From a bacterium (lineage in GTDB: Bacteria; 4484-113; JAGGVC01): DNA of 64,000 nt. The stretch is from contig JABRWB010000012.1 of assembly GCA_039961635.1 (NCBI GenBank), positions 27,700-91,699 on the forward strand. Reading direction: 5' to 3'. Positions 36,494 to 44,807 of the stretch are shown here, piece after piece (the stretch's first letter is position 1; each line of letters starts with the position of its first letter). Below the pieces are notes generated by a model. That model saw only the letters and a list, made by a program, of their open reading frames with translations. It did not search any database and was not told where the DNA came from. Made by a program: the position numbers and the translations under genes.

Positions 36494-37171
36494 GTGCTTC
36501 GTTCGATATGCGCATTTGTGCTTTTGGCTGCGCCGCTGGTTTTGCTGGCGGCGGCACATCAAATTCCCGCGGAGCTTCCGCGCGAATACGGTTTCTCGGC
36601 GGAGCTTGCCGCGAAATTCGATGCCTGGGTGAAGGAAACGCTCGACTGGACGAATGAGAAGGGCAAATACGCTGTAATTGTGGATAAAAGCAAGTATTCG
36701 CTTTACCTGGCGATTAACGGCAAGGTCGTCGCCGCGATGCCAATTGAACTCGGATTCGAGCCGGTAGCCGACAAGCGGATGGAGGGCGACGGCGCGACGC
36801 CGGAGGGGAAATACAAAGTCGCGGAGAAGCGCGACGTCGGCCAGACGCGGTTTCACCGGGGATTGCTTCTCGATTACCCGAACGAAACCGACCGCAGCGA
36901 ATTCCGCGAATGGAAGGCCGCGGGCGAAATTCCGGCGGATGCAGCAATAGGCGGATTGATTCTGATTCACGGCTCCGGCTCCGGCAAGCGGCCCGCGGAA
37001 GGCGGCTCGAACTGGACGCTCGGATGCGTCGCGCTTTCGAATTCCGACATCGATCGGCTTTTCCGTCACGCGTACAAAGGAATGCCGGTCACAATCGTGC
37101 GGTTCACGAATGCGGACTTGAGTCCAAAATATTCCCGGAAAAACAAAGCTCCGAATACCAGTTCTGCGTAA
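36494..37171 (+). CDS. L,D-transpeptidase (YkuD domain)
   Basis: The 225-residue envelope enzyme has a signal peptide (AFVLLAAPLVLLAAA) and the YkuD catalytic signature: HGSGSG followed by NWTLGCVALSN, with the catalytic cysteine in LGC. GDGATPEGKYKVAEK is the usual upstream strand motif. Such enzymes form 3-3 peptidoglycan cross-links or attach proteins to the wall. It is divergent from the cohesin/protease operon; the 151 bases between the two hold both promoters. The GTG start is supported by a -10 box 5 bases upstream. Confidence 0.9.
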   Translation: MLRSICAFVLLAAPLVLLAAAHQIPAELPREYGFSAELAAKFDAWVKETLDWTNEKGKYAVIVDKSKYSLYLAINGKVVAAMPIELGFEPVADKRMEGDGATPEGKYKVAEKRDVGQTRFHRGLLLDYPNETDRSEFREWKAAGEIPADAAIGGLILIHGSGSGKRPAEGGSNWTLGCVALSNSDIDRLFRHAYKGMPVTIVRFTNADLSPKYSRKNKAPNTSSA

Positions 37172-37225
37172 ATTGAATTGCGGTTCGCTGGTCTGGAGAC
37201 CGGCGGCATATTTCAATACCTAATA

Positions 37226-38014
37226 TTACGCGAAGATTTCCTCGAAGAAATCAAGCATCGCCCGCCAGCTTCGCTTGTCGGCGGATTCGTTGTAAGCGGC
37301 GCCGCGGGACGGGTCGCTTCCCGCATTCCAGTCGCTGAATGCGTGCACCGCGCCGCCGTAAAGAACAATCTGGTAATCCGCGCCGGCCGCGCGCATTTCG
37401 TCCTCGAAAGCCTTCAACTGATCGCCCGCGATGTTCTTGTCGTCCGCGCCGTGAAGCACCAAAACTTTCGCCTTGATTTGCCCCGGCGCGGCGGGCATTT
37501 TCGTTTCGAACGAGCCGTGGAAGCTGACTACTCCCGCGATTTTCGCGCCGGTGCGCGCCAACTCAAGCACTCCGCCCCCGCCGAAGCAGTATCCGATCGC
37601 GGCGATGCGCTTCGGATCGACGTCCTTTTGCGCCAGAAGCGCGTCAAGCGCCGCGTTAAGCCGCGCGCGGAACAACTCCGGGTCGCTGCGGTATTTTCCC
37701 GCCTGCGCGCCCGCTTCCTCCATATTTTGCGGCCGCACGCCTTTGCCGTAAATGTCGGCGCAGAACACGACGTAGCCCAGCTCGGCGAGCATCTCCGCCC
37801 GCTTTTTCTCGTAGTCGGACAGCCCGCGCCACTGGTGCACGATCAAAACGCCCGGCCGCGCGCCGCCTGCAACGCTTTCGCGCACGACCCATCCTTCAAG
37901 CGGGACGCCGCCTTGCTCGTATTCGTAGGTTGTTCCCGTCACTTTTGCTTCCGCGAGCGATGAATGCAATACCATTGCAATTGCAATCGCCGCCATCAAA
38001 TATAAGGATTTCAT
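37226..38014 (-). CDS. Dienelactone hydrolase family protein, exported
   Basis: The 262-residue alpha/beta hydrolase has a signal peptide (LYLMAAIAIAMVLHSSLAEA). The nucleophile elbow is GYCFGGGGVLEL (Cys in place of Ser, as in dienelactone hydrolase), the acid lies in VLHGADDKNI, and the histidine in GGAVHAFSDWNAG. LIVHQWRGLSDYEKKRAEMLAELGYVVFCADIYGKG is the typical N-terminal half. The natural substrate is unknown. SD GGAG lies 5 bases before ATG 38014. The gene converges on the L,D-transpeptidase gene. Confidence 0.9.
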   Translation of the reverse strand: MKSLYLMAAIAIAMVLHSSLAEAKVTGTTYEYEQGGVPLEGWVVRESVAGGARPGVLIVHQWRGLSDYEKKRAEMLAELGYVVFCADIYGKGVRPQNMEEAGAQAGKYRSDPELFRARLNAALDALLAQKDVDPKRIAAIGYCFGGGGVLELARTGAKIAGVVSFHGSFETKMPAAPGQIKAKVLVLHGADDKNIAGDQLKAFEDEMRAAGADYQIVLYGGAVHAFSDWNAGSDPSRGAAYNESADKRSWRAMLDFFEEIFA

Positions 38015-38099
38015 GTACGCTCCGCAGCCCCGCCCTGCGGGACGCCATTATCCTTACCCCCAAAACCGTTTCCCTATTTGGAAGGAGCGGGACGTTAGT

Positions 38100-39089
38100 C
38101 TACCTGTTCACCGCGCCCATTGCGCGTTCTGGATAGCGCAGTCCCGCGGTAATTCCCGCTGGCACGGCCTCGTCAATCGCGGCAAGCTCGTCCGAAGAAA
38201 GCTCGACCTGAACGGCCGCGATGTTTTCGTCAAGTCTTTCGCGCCGCTTCGTGCCGGGGATCGGGACGATGTGCTCGCCGCGGTGAAGCAGCCATGCAAG
38301 GCAAAGCTGCGCGGGAGTCACGCCCTTCGATTCCGAGATCTCCGAAAGCATTTCAACCAGCGCCCGGTTTTTTTGGAAATTTTCGCCCTGGAAGCGAGGG
38401 TGGTTGCGGCGCGCATCGTCTTCCGCCAAATCGCTTTCCGTCTTGAACATTCCCGCAAGCATCCCGCGGCCCAGCGGGCTGTACGCGACGAAGCAGATTC
38501 CCAGCTCCCTGCACAAATCCAGATGACCGCCCGCCTCCGGGTCGCGCGTCCACAGGCTGTACTCGGTTTGCAGCGCCGCAATCGGATGCACCGCCTGTGC
38601 GCGCTTTATAGTTTCCGGCGCGGCCTCCGACAGTCCAAGGTAGCGGATTTTCCCCGCATTCTTGAGCTCCACCATCGCGCCGACGGTTTCCTCTATCGGC
38701 GTCTCCGGGTCGACGCGGTGCTGGTAGTAAAGGTCTATGCAGTCCACGCCGAGCCTGGAAAGGCTCGCGTCGCACGCCGCTTTGACGTATTCCGGCTTGC
38801 CGCACACGCCTCGCCAGTTGCCGTCCGCGTCACGCACGTTGCCGAATTTGGTGGCGAGGAACACTTCGCCCCGCCGCCCGGCTATCGCACGGCCGACAAG
38901 CTCTTCGTTTCTGCCGCAGCCGTAAACGTCGGCGGTGTCGAGGAAGTTGACTCCGCGGTCGAGCGCATGGTGGATGGTGGCGACGCTCTCGGCGTCGTCG
39001 CGGCCCGAGTAGAAGTCGCTCATCCCCATGCAGCCAAGCCCAAGAGCGGAAACCCGCTCGCCGGTGTAACCTAATGTGCGATATTTCAT
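38100..39089 (-). CDS. Aldo/keto reductase
   Basis: The 329-residue TIM-barrel NADPH-dependent oxidoreductase begins [27 protein letters not shown]. Catalytic tetrad residues lie in [18 protein letters not shown] (Asp, Tyr), VFLATKFG (Lys) and [21 protein letters not shown] (His). The C-terminal NADP motif is [29 protein letters not shown]. It belongs to the AKR13/YghZ-like group; substrate unknown. TAGAAT lies 8 bases before ATG 39089 (39098-39103), a possible leaderless promoter. The only gap nearby (39090-39148) holds nothing else. Confidence 0.92.
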   Translation of the reverse strand: MKYRTLGYTGERVSALGLGCMGMSDFYSGRDDAESVATIHHALDRGVNFLDTADVYGCGRNEELVGRAIAGRRGEVFLATKFGNVRDADGNWRGVCGKPEYVKAACDASLSRLGVDCIDLYYQHRVDPETPIEETVGAMVELKNAGKIRYLGLSEAAPETIKRAQAVHPIAALQTEYSLWTRDPEAGGHLDLCRELGICFVAYSPLGRGMLAGMFKTESDLAEDDARRNHPRFQGENFQKNRALVEMLSEISESKGVTPAQLCLAWLLHRGEHIVPIPGTKRRERLDENIAAVQVELSSDELAAIDEAVPAGITAGLRYPERAMGAVNR

Positions 39090-39148
39090 GACGATTTATT
39101 CTACTTCATCTCGATCCTGTCCACATAGACTCTAGCCGCCCAGAAACC

Positions 39149-42100
39149 TCATTCTGAATGTTGTTCCGTTTTCACTACTTCCACGCGTTCCACCTCCACC
39201 GACAGGCTGCCGTGATTGTCCGCAACGCGGCCCAGGACCGCGGCCACCTCTCCCGGATGTCCCATCGCCACCGCGCGGTCGTACGCGTCCGGCCACATCA
39301 CGCAGTTGATCACGCCCTCCGGCCGGTCGAGCGTGAGGAACCGCATCCGCCGGTCCTGCTTCGTCACGGTGCGCCGCGCCTCGATAACGTAGCCGCAGAC
39401 GATGACGTATCTTCCGACGTAATCCGCAAGCTGCGTCTGGAGGATGACGGGGATGCCTGTTCCGTTCCTGGAATTGTACGGGTGGGCTTTGTATCTGCCC
39501 GAATTCGAATATCCGGATATACCGCCGGTCTCCGGAGCGGCGTGCATTGAATTATCCCAATTGTTTTTGGATGCGCCCTTATGAGGAAATGCGGCGTGTT
39601 TCGGTTTTTCCCTCAATTTTTCCACCGCTGCTTCAAGCTCCTCACTCCATATCTCCACCGGGTGCGCCCGCGGCGAAAATCCTAGCGACCTCCACTCCGC
39701 CAGCATTATTTCCTTTTCAGATGGAGCGGGCAGCTCCGGTACCGCGATTTGCGAATAAGGTTTGTCGTCGAACAATGCGACGGCCGCCGCAGAGGCGCAC
39801 TGCGTGCGCCCGCCCGAATCGTAGGGGCGGGGTTTATCCCCGCCCGCAGATTGAGGCGGGGGCGGGTAAACCGCCCCCCTACAGTTTTCATTTGAAACCT
39901 GCGCCAGCCAGTGCAGTTCGTTGCGGTTGTATTTTTTGGGAGTGCGGGAGCTCGCTCCCACCCAAGGCACCGGCGAGCCGGTGCACTCCCCAAAGTCCAG
40001 TGCGCCGCAGTCCACAAGATGCCGAGCCTCGTCGTCGCCCGGCCGCACGCGCGACATGAAATCGGCCGCGTCGCGGAACGGCCGCGCCGCGCGCTCGGCC
40101 AGTATCCGCTCCCGCGTCGCGCCCGACAGCCCGAATATCGAGCGAAGCCCCGTCCGTATCGCGGGTATGTCGTTCACCCCCTCCGCTCCGGAAGCGTATT
40201 CCGCAACCCACCTGTCCTCGCTTTTGTTCACGTCCGGCGGGAGCACCGCCACCCCCGTCCGCCGCGCCTCGCTGACGTACGCCTGCGGCCCGCTCGTTAT
40301 GTAATAAATTCCGCTCCCGTTCGAGAGCACCGCGGCCATGTACTCCGCCGGAAAATGCTCTTTCAGGTAGACCGCGAGCCCGCTCACGCGCGCGAACGCG
40401 GCCGCGTGCGCCTTGCAGAAACTGTACCCGGCGAAGCTGCGCAGCTCCTCCGCGAGCTGCTCCACCGCGTCGCGCGGAATCCCGCGCTCCGCGCACCGCC
40501 GCCTGAAATCCACGAGCGCCACGGCCATCAGCTCGCCCCCGCGCAGGCTGCGCTCCTTCCCGCTCATCGCGCGGCGGAACGTATCCGCCTCGGCCCAGCT
40601 CATCCCGGCGATATCGTGCGCGACCTGCATCACCTGCTCCTGAAAGACGAGCTTGCCGTACGTCGAGCGCAGCACCGGCTCTAGCTCCGGCAGAAGGTAG
40701 TTCGCCTTCTCCAGCCCCAGCCTGCACCGGACGTACTGCTCCTTCGCTCCCGTTCCGGCCGCGCCGGGCCGGATCACGCTCGTGTTTATCGTCGCCTCGG
40801 GATAGCTCTGGCATTTCGTTAGGAAATAAAGCTCGCGCATTCCCGGGCTTTCGATGTCGAAACAGCCGATCGTCCGCGCCTCGCGCATCCGCGCTTTCGT
40901 GCGCTCGTCGCCGTAAATCGCGTCCACGTCCTGCGGATTTATCTCCAGCCTTCCGTTCACATCGCGAATCGTCTGCTGCACGGTTTCGAGCGCCCGCAGC
41001 GAAAGGATGTCCACCTTCACAAGCCCCACGTCCTCGACACCCCACATGTCCAGCTGCGTGAGCATGATCCCGGATTTCGCCGTCGGCTGCACCGGGAGGA
41101 ACCGCGACAGCTTTCCCGGCGCGATTACTACGCCCCCGCAGTGCACCGAAAGATGCGTCGGAAATCCCGCGATGCCTTTCGCGATGTCGATGATGCGCGC
41201 GTGCGGCTCGTCGCGAAGCTGGGCTACCGCGGGATTGGCGTCGAACTCCGGGTCGCCGATGTATTCGAGTTGCCGGCCGCGCAATCCCGACAGCATCTTC
41301 GTAATCCGCGTGATTTGCGCGTCGGAGTATCCGAGAACCTTCGCCACCTCGCGGTAGCCGCTTTTCGCTTGGAACGTGACGTATGTGCAAACGTTCGCGA
41401 CGCGGTCGCCGCCGTATTTGTTGTAGATGTATTCGTAGACGCGGTCGCGATCCTTCCACGAAAAATCTATGTCTATGTCGGGCAGGCTCTTGCGCTCCGG
41501 GTTAAGGAACCGCTCGAAGAAGAGGTCGTGCTTTATCGGGTCTACGTCGGTAATCCCCAGCGCGTACGCGACCAGGCTGTTCGCCGCGCTGCCGCGCCCT
41601 ATCGTGAACATCCCCCGCGAGTGCGCCCAGGCCACGATATCGTGCAAAATCAGGAAATACGGAATGAAACGCCCGTCGGCGATTATCCTGATTTCGTATT
41701 CGAGCTGGTTCAAATAACGCGAGCCCGCGTCCGGAATCCGCGCTTTCAGCCCGCTTAAGCAAAGGTCGTGAAAATACTGCCACTCGGACAGCCCGAACGG
41801 GAGCGGGAACTTGGGAAAGTGCCACTTGCCCAGGTTCGGCGCGAACGCGCAGCGCTCCGCGATCGCCGCTGCGTTGCGCACCGCGTCCGGATACCGGAAA
41901 TACCGCGACCATATTTCGTTGGCGGATAGGATCTTCTGCTCCGGCTGCGCGACCTCGCCCTGCCGAAGCGCGGAAAGCGTGGTCAGCTCGCGCATCGCGC
42001 GCAGCACGTGGTGCCGCGTCATCTCGCCGCGCGTCCCGTTCGCGGAGTACGCCGCGGCGGTCGCCGCGAGCGGGATGCGGTTCGCGCGCGCGAAGTCCGC

Positions 42101-42628
42101 CAGCTTCGCCGCGCGCTTTCTGTCCGCGTCGAAATCGGTCAGGATTATTTCGGCGAAAATCCTACCGCGCCATTCCTGCACCAAACCATCAAGCAATTCC
42201 GCCCACGGCGAAATCAGAATCAATCCATCCGGGTCGGCGCGGCGCAGCGCGGGAACAAGCTCGAAATCCGCGTCGCAATGCCTGGCAGTTATCAGACCGC
42301 AAAGCGTTTCGTATCCCTTTTCGTTCTCGCACAGGAGTACCGCGTACTTCCACCATCCCGCCGCGGGCGCGGGATCGCGCGCGGGTTCGCCGGGCGCGGC
42401 GGGCGCGCGGGGCTCGGTCACCGCGGCGCCGATGATGGGGCGAATGCCCGCTCGGTTGCATTCCTCGACGAAAACCGTCATCCCGTATAGCCCGTCTGTG
42501 TCGGTGAGCGCGAGCGCGCGCATTCCCAGCGCGGAGGCGCGGTCCACAAGCTCGCCGGGCACGTTCGCGCCCGCCTGCATCGAATAGCAGGAATGCGTAT
42601 GAAGATGAGTGAAGTTGCCGGAGATCAT
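39149..42628 (-). CDS. dnaE2: DNA polymerase III alpha subunit, DnaE2/ImuC-like
   Basis: The 1159-residue C-family polymerase has an N-terminal PHP domain (HLHTHSCYSMQAGANVPGELVDRASALGMRALALTDTDGLYG), palm with the PDIDIDFSWKDRDRV catalytic Asp pair and GRGSAANSLVAYALGITDVDPI, thumb/fingers with GFPTHLSVHCGGVVIAPG and LDMWGVEDVGLVKVDILSLRALE, and a C-terminal OB fold (LADYVGRYVIVCGYVIEARRT, FLTLDRPEGVINCVMWP). Order and motifs fit the error-prone DnaE2 group, and an ImuB-like gene lies nearby. Two hairpin repeats are inserted in frame (39934-39991 and 39821-39882), adding about 20 residues each around 879-899 and 916-936. Confidence 0.9.
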   Translation of the reverse strand: MISGNFTHLHTHSCYSMQAGANVPGELVDRASALGMRALALTDTDGLYGMTVFVEECNRAGIRPIIGAAVTEPRAPAAPGEPARDPAPAAGWWKYAVLLCENEKGYETLCGLITARHCDADFELVPALRRADPDGLILISPWAELLDGLVQEWRGRIFAEIILTDFDADRKRAAKLADFARANRIPLAATAAAYSANGTRGEMTRHHVLRAMRELTTLSALRQGEVAQPEQKILSANEIWSRYFRYPDAVRNAAAIAERCAFAPNLGKWHFPKFPLPFGLSEWQYFHDLCLSGLKARIPDAGSRYLNQLEYEIRIIADGRFIPYFLILHDIVAWAHSRGMFTIGRGSAANSLVAYALGITDVDPIKHDLFFERFLNPERKSLPDIDIDFSWKDRDRVYEYIYNKYGGDRVANVCTYVTFQAKSGYREVAKVLGYSDAQITRITKMLSGLRGRQLEYIGDPEFDANPAVAQLRDEPHARIIDIAKGIAGFPTHLSVHCGGVVIAPGKLSRFLPVQPTAKSGIMLTQLDMWGVEDVGLVKVDILSLRALETVQQTIRDVNGRLEINPQDVDAIYGDERTKARMREARTIGCFDIESPGMRELYFLTKCQSYPEATINTSVIRPGAAGTGAKEQYVRCRLGLEKANYLLPELEPVLRSTYGKLVFQEQVMQVAHDIAGMSWAEADTFRRAMSGKERSLRGGELMAVALVDFRRRCAERGIPRDAVEQLAEELRSFAGYSFCKAHAAAFARVSGLAVYLKEHFPAEYMAAVLSNGSGIYYITSGPQAYVSEARRTGVAVLPPDVNKSEDRWVAEYASGAEGVNDIPAIRTGLRSIFGLSGATRERILAERAARPFRDAADFMSRVRPGDDEARHLVDCGALDFGECTGSPVPWVGASSRTPKKYNRNELHWLAQVSNENCRGAVYPPPPQSAGGDKPRPYDSGGRTQCASAAAVALFDDKPYSQIAVPELPAPSEKEIMLAEWRSLGFSPRAHPVEIWSEELEAAVEKLREKPKHAAFPHKGASKNNWDNSMHAAPETGGISGYSNSGRYKAHPYNSRNGTGIPVILQTQLADYVGRYVIVCGYVIEARRTVTKQDRRMRFLTLDRPEGVINCVMWPDAYDRAVAMGHPGEVAAVLGRVADNHGSLSVEVERVEVVKTEQHSE
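39821..39882. repeat. Intragenic GTAGGGGCGGG-type hairpin repeat inside dnaE2
   Basis: The 62-base element has inverted ends (GTAGGGGCGG and CCGCCCCCCTAC) and two internal hairpins, GGCGGGG-TTTAT-CCCCGCC and GGCGG-GTAAA-CCGCC. It encodes the polymerase segment around RGAVYPPPPQSAGGDKPRPYD, which has no counterpart in DnaE-type proteins as I know them. Confidence 0.7.
39934..39991. repeat. Intragenic copy of a 58-base double-hairpin repeat inside dnaE2
   Basis: Starts TTTTTGGGAGTGCGGGAG and ends CCGGTGCACTCCCC. Hairpins are GGGAGC-TC-GCTCCC and GCACCGGC-GA-GCCGGTGC. It is nearly identical, in inverse orientation, to 42655-42714. In the polymerase it encodes TGSPVPWVGASSRTPKK between LVDCGALDFGE and NRNELHWLAQV, which are otherwise contiguous in DnaE2 proteins. 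Confidence 0.8.
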
Positions 42629-42632
42629 GTTT

Positions 42633-42668
42633 TTATGTGGGAGTGCACCTTTATGTGGGAGTGCACCG
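42633..42668 (+). repeat. Tandem 18-base direct repeat before the DUF72 gene
   Basis: TTTATGTGGGAGTGCACC occurs twice in a row (42633-42650, 42651-42668). The second unit runs into the double-hairpin repeat, so this looks like a partial duplication of its end. Confidence 0.7.
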
Positions 42669-42714
42669 GCTTGCCGGTGCCTTTGTCGGGAGCAAGCTCC
42701 CGCACTCCCAAAAT
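42655..42714. repeat. Intergenic copy of the double-hairpin repeat
   Basis: Its reverse complement matches the element at 39934-39991 in about 52 of 58 positions by eye (hairpins GGGAGC/GCTCCC and GCACCGGC/GCCGGTGC). It lies between the divergent dnaE2 and DUF72 starts. Confidence 0.8.
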
Positions 42715-42720
42715 TCCTTT

Positions 42721-42726
42721 TATAAT
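42721..42726 (+). promoter_or_regulatory. -10 box of the DUF72 gene
   Basis: A perfect TATAAT lies 6 bases before GTG 42733, with no SD site between. It follows the hairpin repeat directly. Confidence 0.6.
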
Positions 42727-42732
42727 CCCACC

Positions 42733-43722
42733 GTGGAAATCCACATCGGCACGTCGGGCTGGAGCTACCCCGAATGGATCGGGCCGTTCTACCCGCGGGG
42801 CACGGGCCGCGCGAAGCTGCTCGAAGCGTACTCGGCGGTGTTCGATGCGGCGGAGGTGAACTCCACCTACTACAGGCTGCCGGGCGCGAAGACCGTCGAG
42901 GGATGGGTGGAAAAAACCGGCGGCAGGATGATTTTCGCCGTCAAGCTCCCGAAGGAGCTGACGCACGCGGGAAGCCCGGTCGCGGGCAGCGCGGACGCGG
43001 GATGGGAGGTGGACGCCGCGGTCGAGCGCGCGGCGGAGGCGGTACGGCAGTGCGTCGCGCCGCTCGCGGACGCGGGCGCGCTTGGATGCCTGCTCGCGCA
43101 ATTTCCGTCCAGCTTCCACCGCAACCGCGAAAACTCGCGCTACCTGGGATGGCTGCGCGGCGCGCTGAAAGAATTTCCGCTCGTCGTCGAATTCAGGAAC
43201 GACGAATGGATACGCCCCGAAATTCTGAAATGGCTCGCGGATACCGGCACTGGATTCGCCTGCGTTGACCAGCCGCGGCTCGCGGGACTCGCGCCGCCGT
43301 TCTTTCTCGCGACGGGCGAAACGGGATACGTGCGGATGCACGGGCGCAACTCGGCGAACTGGTGGACGGGCGACAACGTGACGCGGTACGAGTACGATTA
43401 CAGCGACGCTGAATTGAATGAATGGGCGGATGTCGTCCGCCGCGCAATCCAGAATTTCGGAGGCGGTACCTCCCAGTCCCGCAAAGAAGCCGATTCGTCC
43501 GAAACGTCCGCGTCCGCGATCCCGCTCGACGCCGATGCGGAAGTGTTTTTGAAGGAACGCAAGGTTTTCGACTGGGACAGAACACTCGGCGTCGAGTCCT
43601 CGATGACCGAAGCCCGCGCGATGCTCAAAAAGATTTTCTTCTTCTACAACAACCACTCGCACGCGTACGCCGCCAAGAACGCGTTGCGGTTCAGGGAAAT
43701 GATGATGGAGGAATCGCGTTAG
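42733..43722 (+). CDS. DUF72 (YecE-like) family protein
   Basis: The 329-residue TIM-barrel-like protein has the family opening VEIHIGTSGWSYPEWIGPFYP, YSAVFDAAEVNSTYYRLP, FPLVVEFRNDEWI, YVRMHGRNSANWW and the C-terminal FFFYNNHSHAYAAKNALRF. Function is not established in the family; associations with nucleic-acid metabolism have been proposed. GTG 42733 is preferred over the frame opening at 42637, whose first 32 codons are the repeat element. It lies head-to-head with dnaE2 and tail-to-tail with the imuB-like gene. Confidence 0.9.
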   Translation: MEIHIGTSGWSYPEWIGPFYPRGTGRAKLLEAYSAVFDAAEVNSTYYRLPGAKTVEGWVEKTGGRMIFAVKLPKELTHAGSPVAGSADAGWEVDAAVERAAEAVRQCVAPLADAGALGCLLAQFPSSFHRNRENSRYLGWLRGALKEFPLVVEFRNDEWIRPEILKWLADTGTGFACVDQPRLAGLAPPFFLATGETGYVRMHGRNSANWWTGDNVTRYEYDYSDAELNEWADVVRRAIQNFGGGTSQSRKEADSSETSASAIPLDADAEVFLKERKVFDWDRTLGVESSMTEARAMLKKIFFFYNNHSHAYAAKNALRFREMMMEESR

Positions 43723-43730
43723 TCGTTTGC

Positions 43731-44762
43731 TCATGCCCCCACCCCCGCGAGCTCGCGGCCGGTTTTTATCGCTTCGAATCCGTACTTCGCGCGCACCCGG
43801 TTGACGCTGCGCTCAAGCGCTTCGCCCTTCACCCGCGACGCGGGAACGAACAGCCTGTCCTGCACGACGAACGGATAGAACCGCGACGCGGTTATCTCGA
43901 CCGCGGCCACGTTCACGCGCCGAGTGTGCGCCCGCTCCGCGAGCTCCCGCGACGCGCACAGCATGTCGCACGCGTACGGCGTAGGCTCGGCCAAAGTCGC
44001 GCCCGCGTACCGCCTGCCGCCGTCTATGTAATGCAGCGCGAGGTCCAGCCTGCGCACCGCGCGCATCGCGCCCTCCCTGTACAGCGCGAACGAAAGCCGG
44101 TCGCAGACCACTTCCAGATACGGCGCAAGCCCGTCCGGCGACGAGACGCCGGGCGCGGGGACGGGCATCCGCTCGACAATCGCCTGCGGCCGCTCGGCCA
44201 GCTTCGGCGGAGAGACGTCCCGGCCGCGGCACTGGTGGAACGCTATATGGGCGAACCTGCGGCCGACGAGCAAATCCAGGGCGCCGCGCTCAAGCCGCGC
44301 CACATCGCCAAGCTGGCGCAATCCGATCCGATGGAGCCGCTCCAAAGCTGGCTCCGGCAAATAAAGCGCGGGGAGAGGAAGTGGGGCGACCGCTTCGGAT
44401 TCCGCGCCCGCGGGAACGAGCAGACCGCCGCGGCATTCAGCGCGCCGCCATTTGACGACCAAGCGCGCGACGGTCGCGTTGGGAGCGAGGCACATCGCGG
44501 CCGAGTCCGCGCCGCGCGCGCACGCGTGCTCCAGCGCAACCAGCGCCGCGCGCCCGGCCTCGAACACGTCCGGATACACACGTCCGCAGCCGGTGAAGTC
44601 GGCCAGCCAGTCGCACCGCGGACGCGGCTCGACCGCGGGCGCGAACCGCCAAAGAAGCGTGCGTCCCGCATCCGGCCAGAGCGGCGGCCCGTCCATCCCG
44701 GCGCCGATCGAATACCAGGCGTACGATCGGGCGGCCGCCTCCGGGTTATCAATACTGAACAC
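43731..44762 (-). CDS. imuB: ImuB-like Y-family polymerase homologue, N-terminally short
   Basis: The 343-residue protein matches ImuB from the palm onward: LWRFAPAVEPRPRCDWLADFTGCGRVYPD, CLAPNATVARLVVKW, and the helix-hairpin region LYLPEPALERLHRIGLRQLGDVARLERGALDLLVGRRFAHIAFHQCRGRD, then the little-finger part. The first catalytic segment of Y-family polymerases (DMDAFFAQVE type) is absent, so it cannot be an active polymerase; ImuB acts as an adaptor that brings ImuC/DnaE2 to the clamp. The GTG start coincides with the predicted transcript start (leaderless). The upstream promoter is embedded in a palindrome. No imuA is seen. Confidence 0.75.
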   Translation of the reverse strand: MFSIDNPEAAARSYAWYSIGAGMDGPPLWPDAGRTLLWRFAPAVEPRPRCDWLADFTGCGRVYPDVFEAGRAALVALEHACARGADSAAMCLAPNATVARLVVKWRRAECRGGLLVPAGAESEAVAPLPLPALYLPEPALERLHRIGLRQLGDVARLERGALDLLVGRRFAHIAFHQCRGRDVSPPKLAERPQAIVERMPVPAPGVSSPDGLAPYLEVVCDRLSFALYREGAMRAVRRLDLALHYIDGGRRYAGATLAEPTPYACDMLCASRELAERAHTRRVNVAAVEITASRFYPFVVQDRLFVPASRVKGEALERSVNRVRAKYGFEAIKTGRELAGVGA

Positions 44763-44797
44763 AAGTATAGTATACTTGTTTTCAGCGAAGAATGCAA
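44761..44797 (-). promoter_or_regulatory. imuB promoter embedded in a perfect palindrome, SOS-type candidate operator
   Basis: On the minus strand TTGCAT (44797-44792), a 17-base spacer and TATACT (44774-44769) form a good promoter. The palindrome ACAAGTATAGTATACTTGT (44761-44779; 9-bp half-sites around one central G) covers the -10 box and reaches the GTG at 44762. A bound repressor would block transcription completely. LexA control of imuB genes is known in other bacteria, but this sequence does not match a LexA box I can name. Confidence 0.65.
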
Positions 44798-44807
44798 GCG
44801 GAGGGAG

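Noticed and set aside
39888-41459. 523-codon open frame inside dnaE2 on the same strand
   Set aside because: It is very Arg/Gly/Ala-rich and out of frame with the recognisable polymerase: a high-GC shadow.
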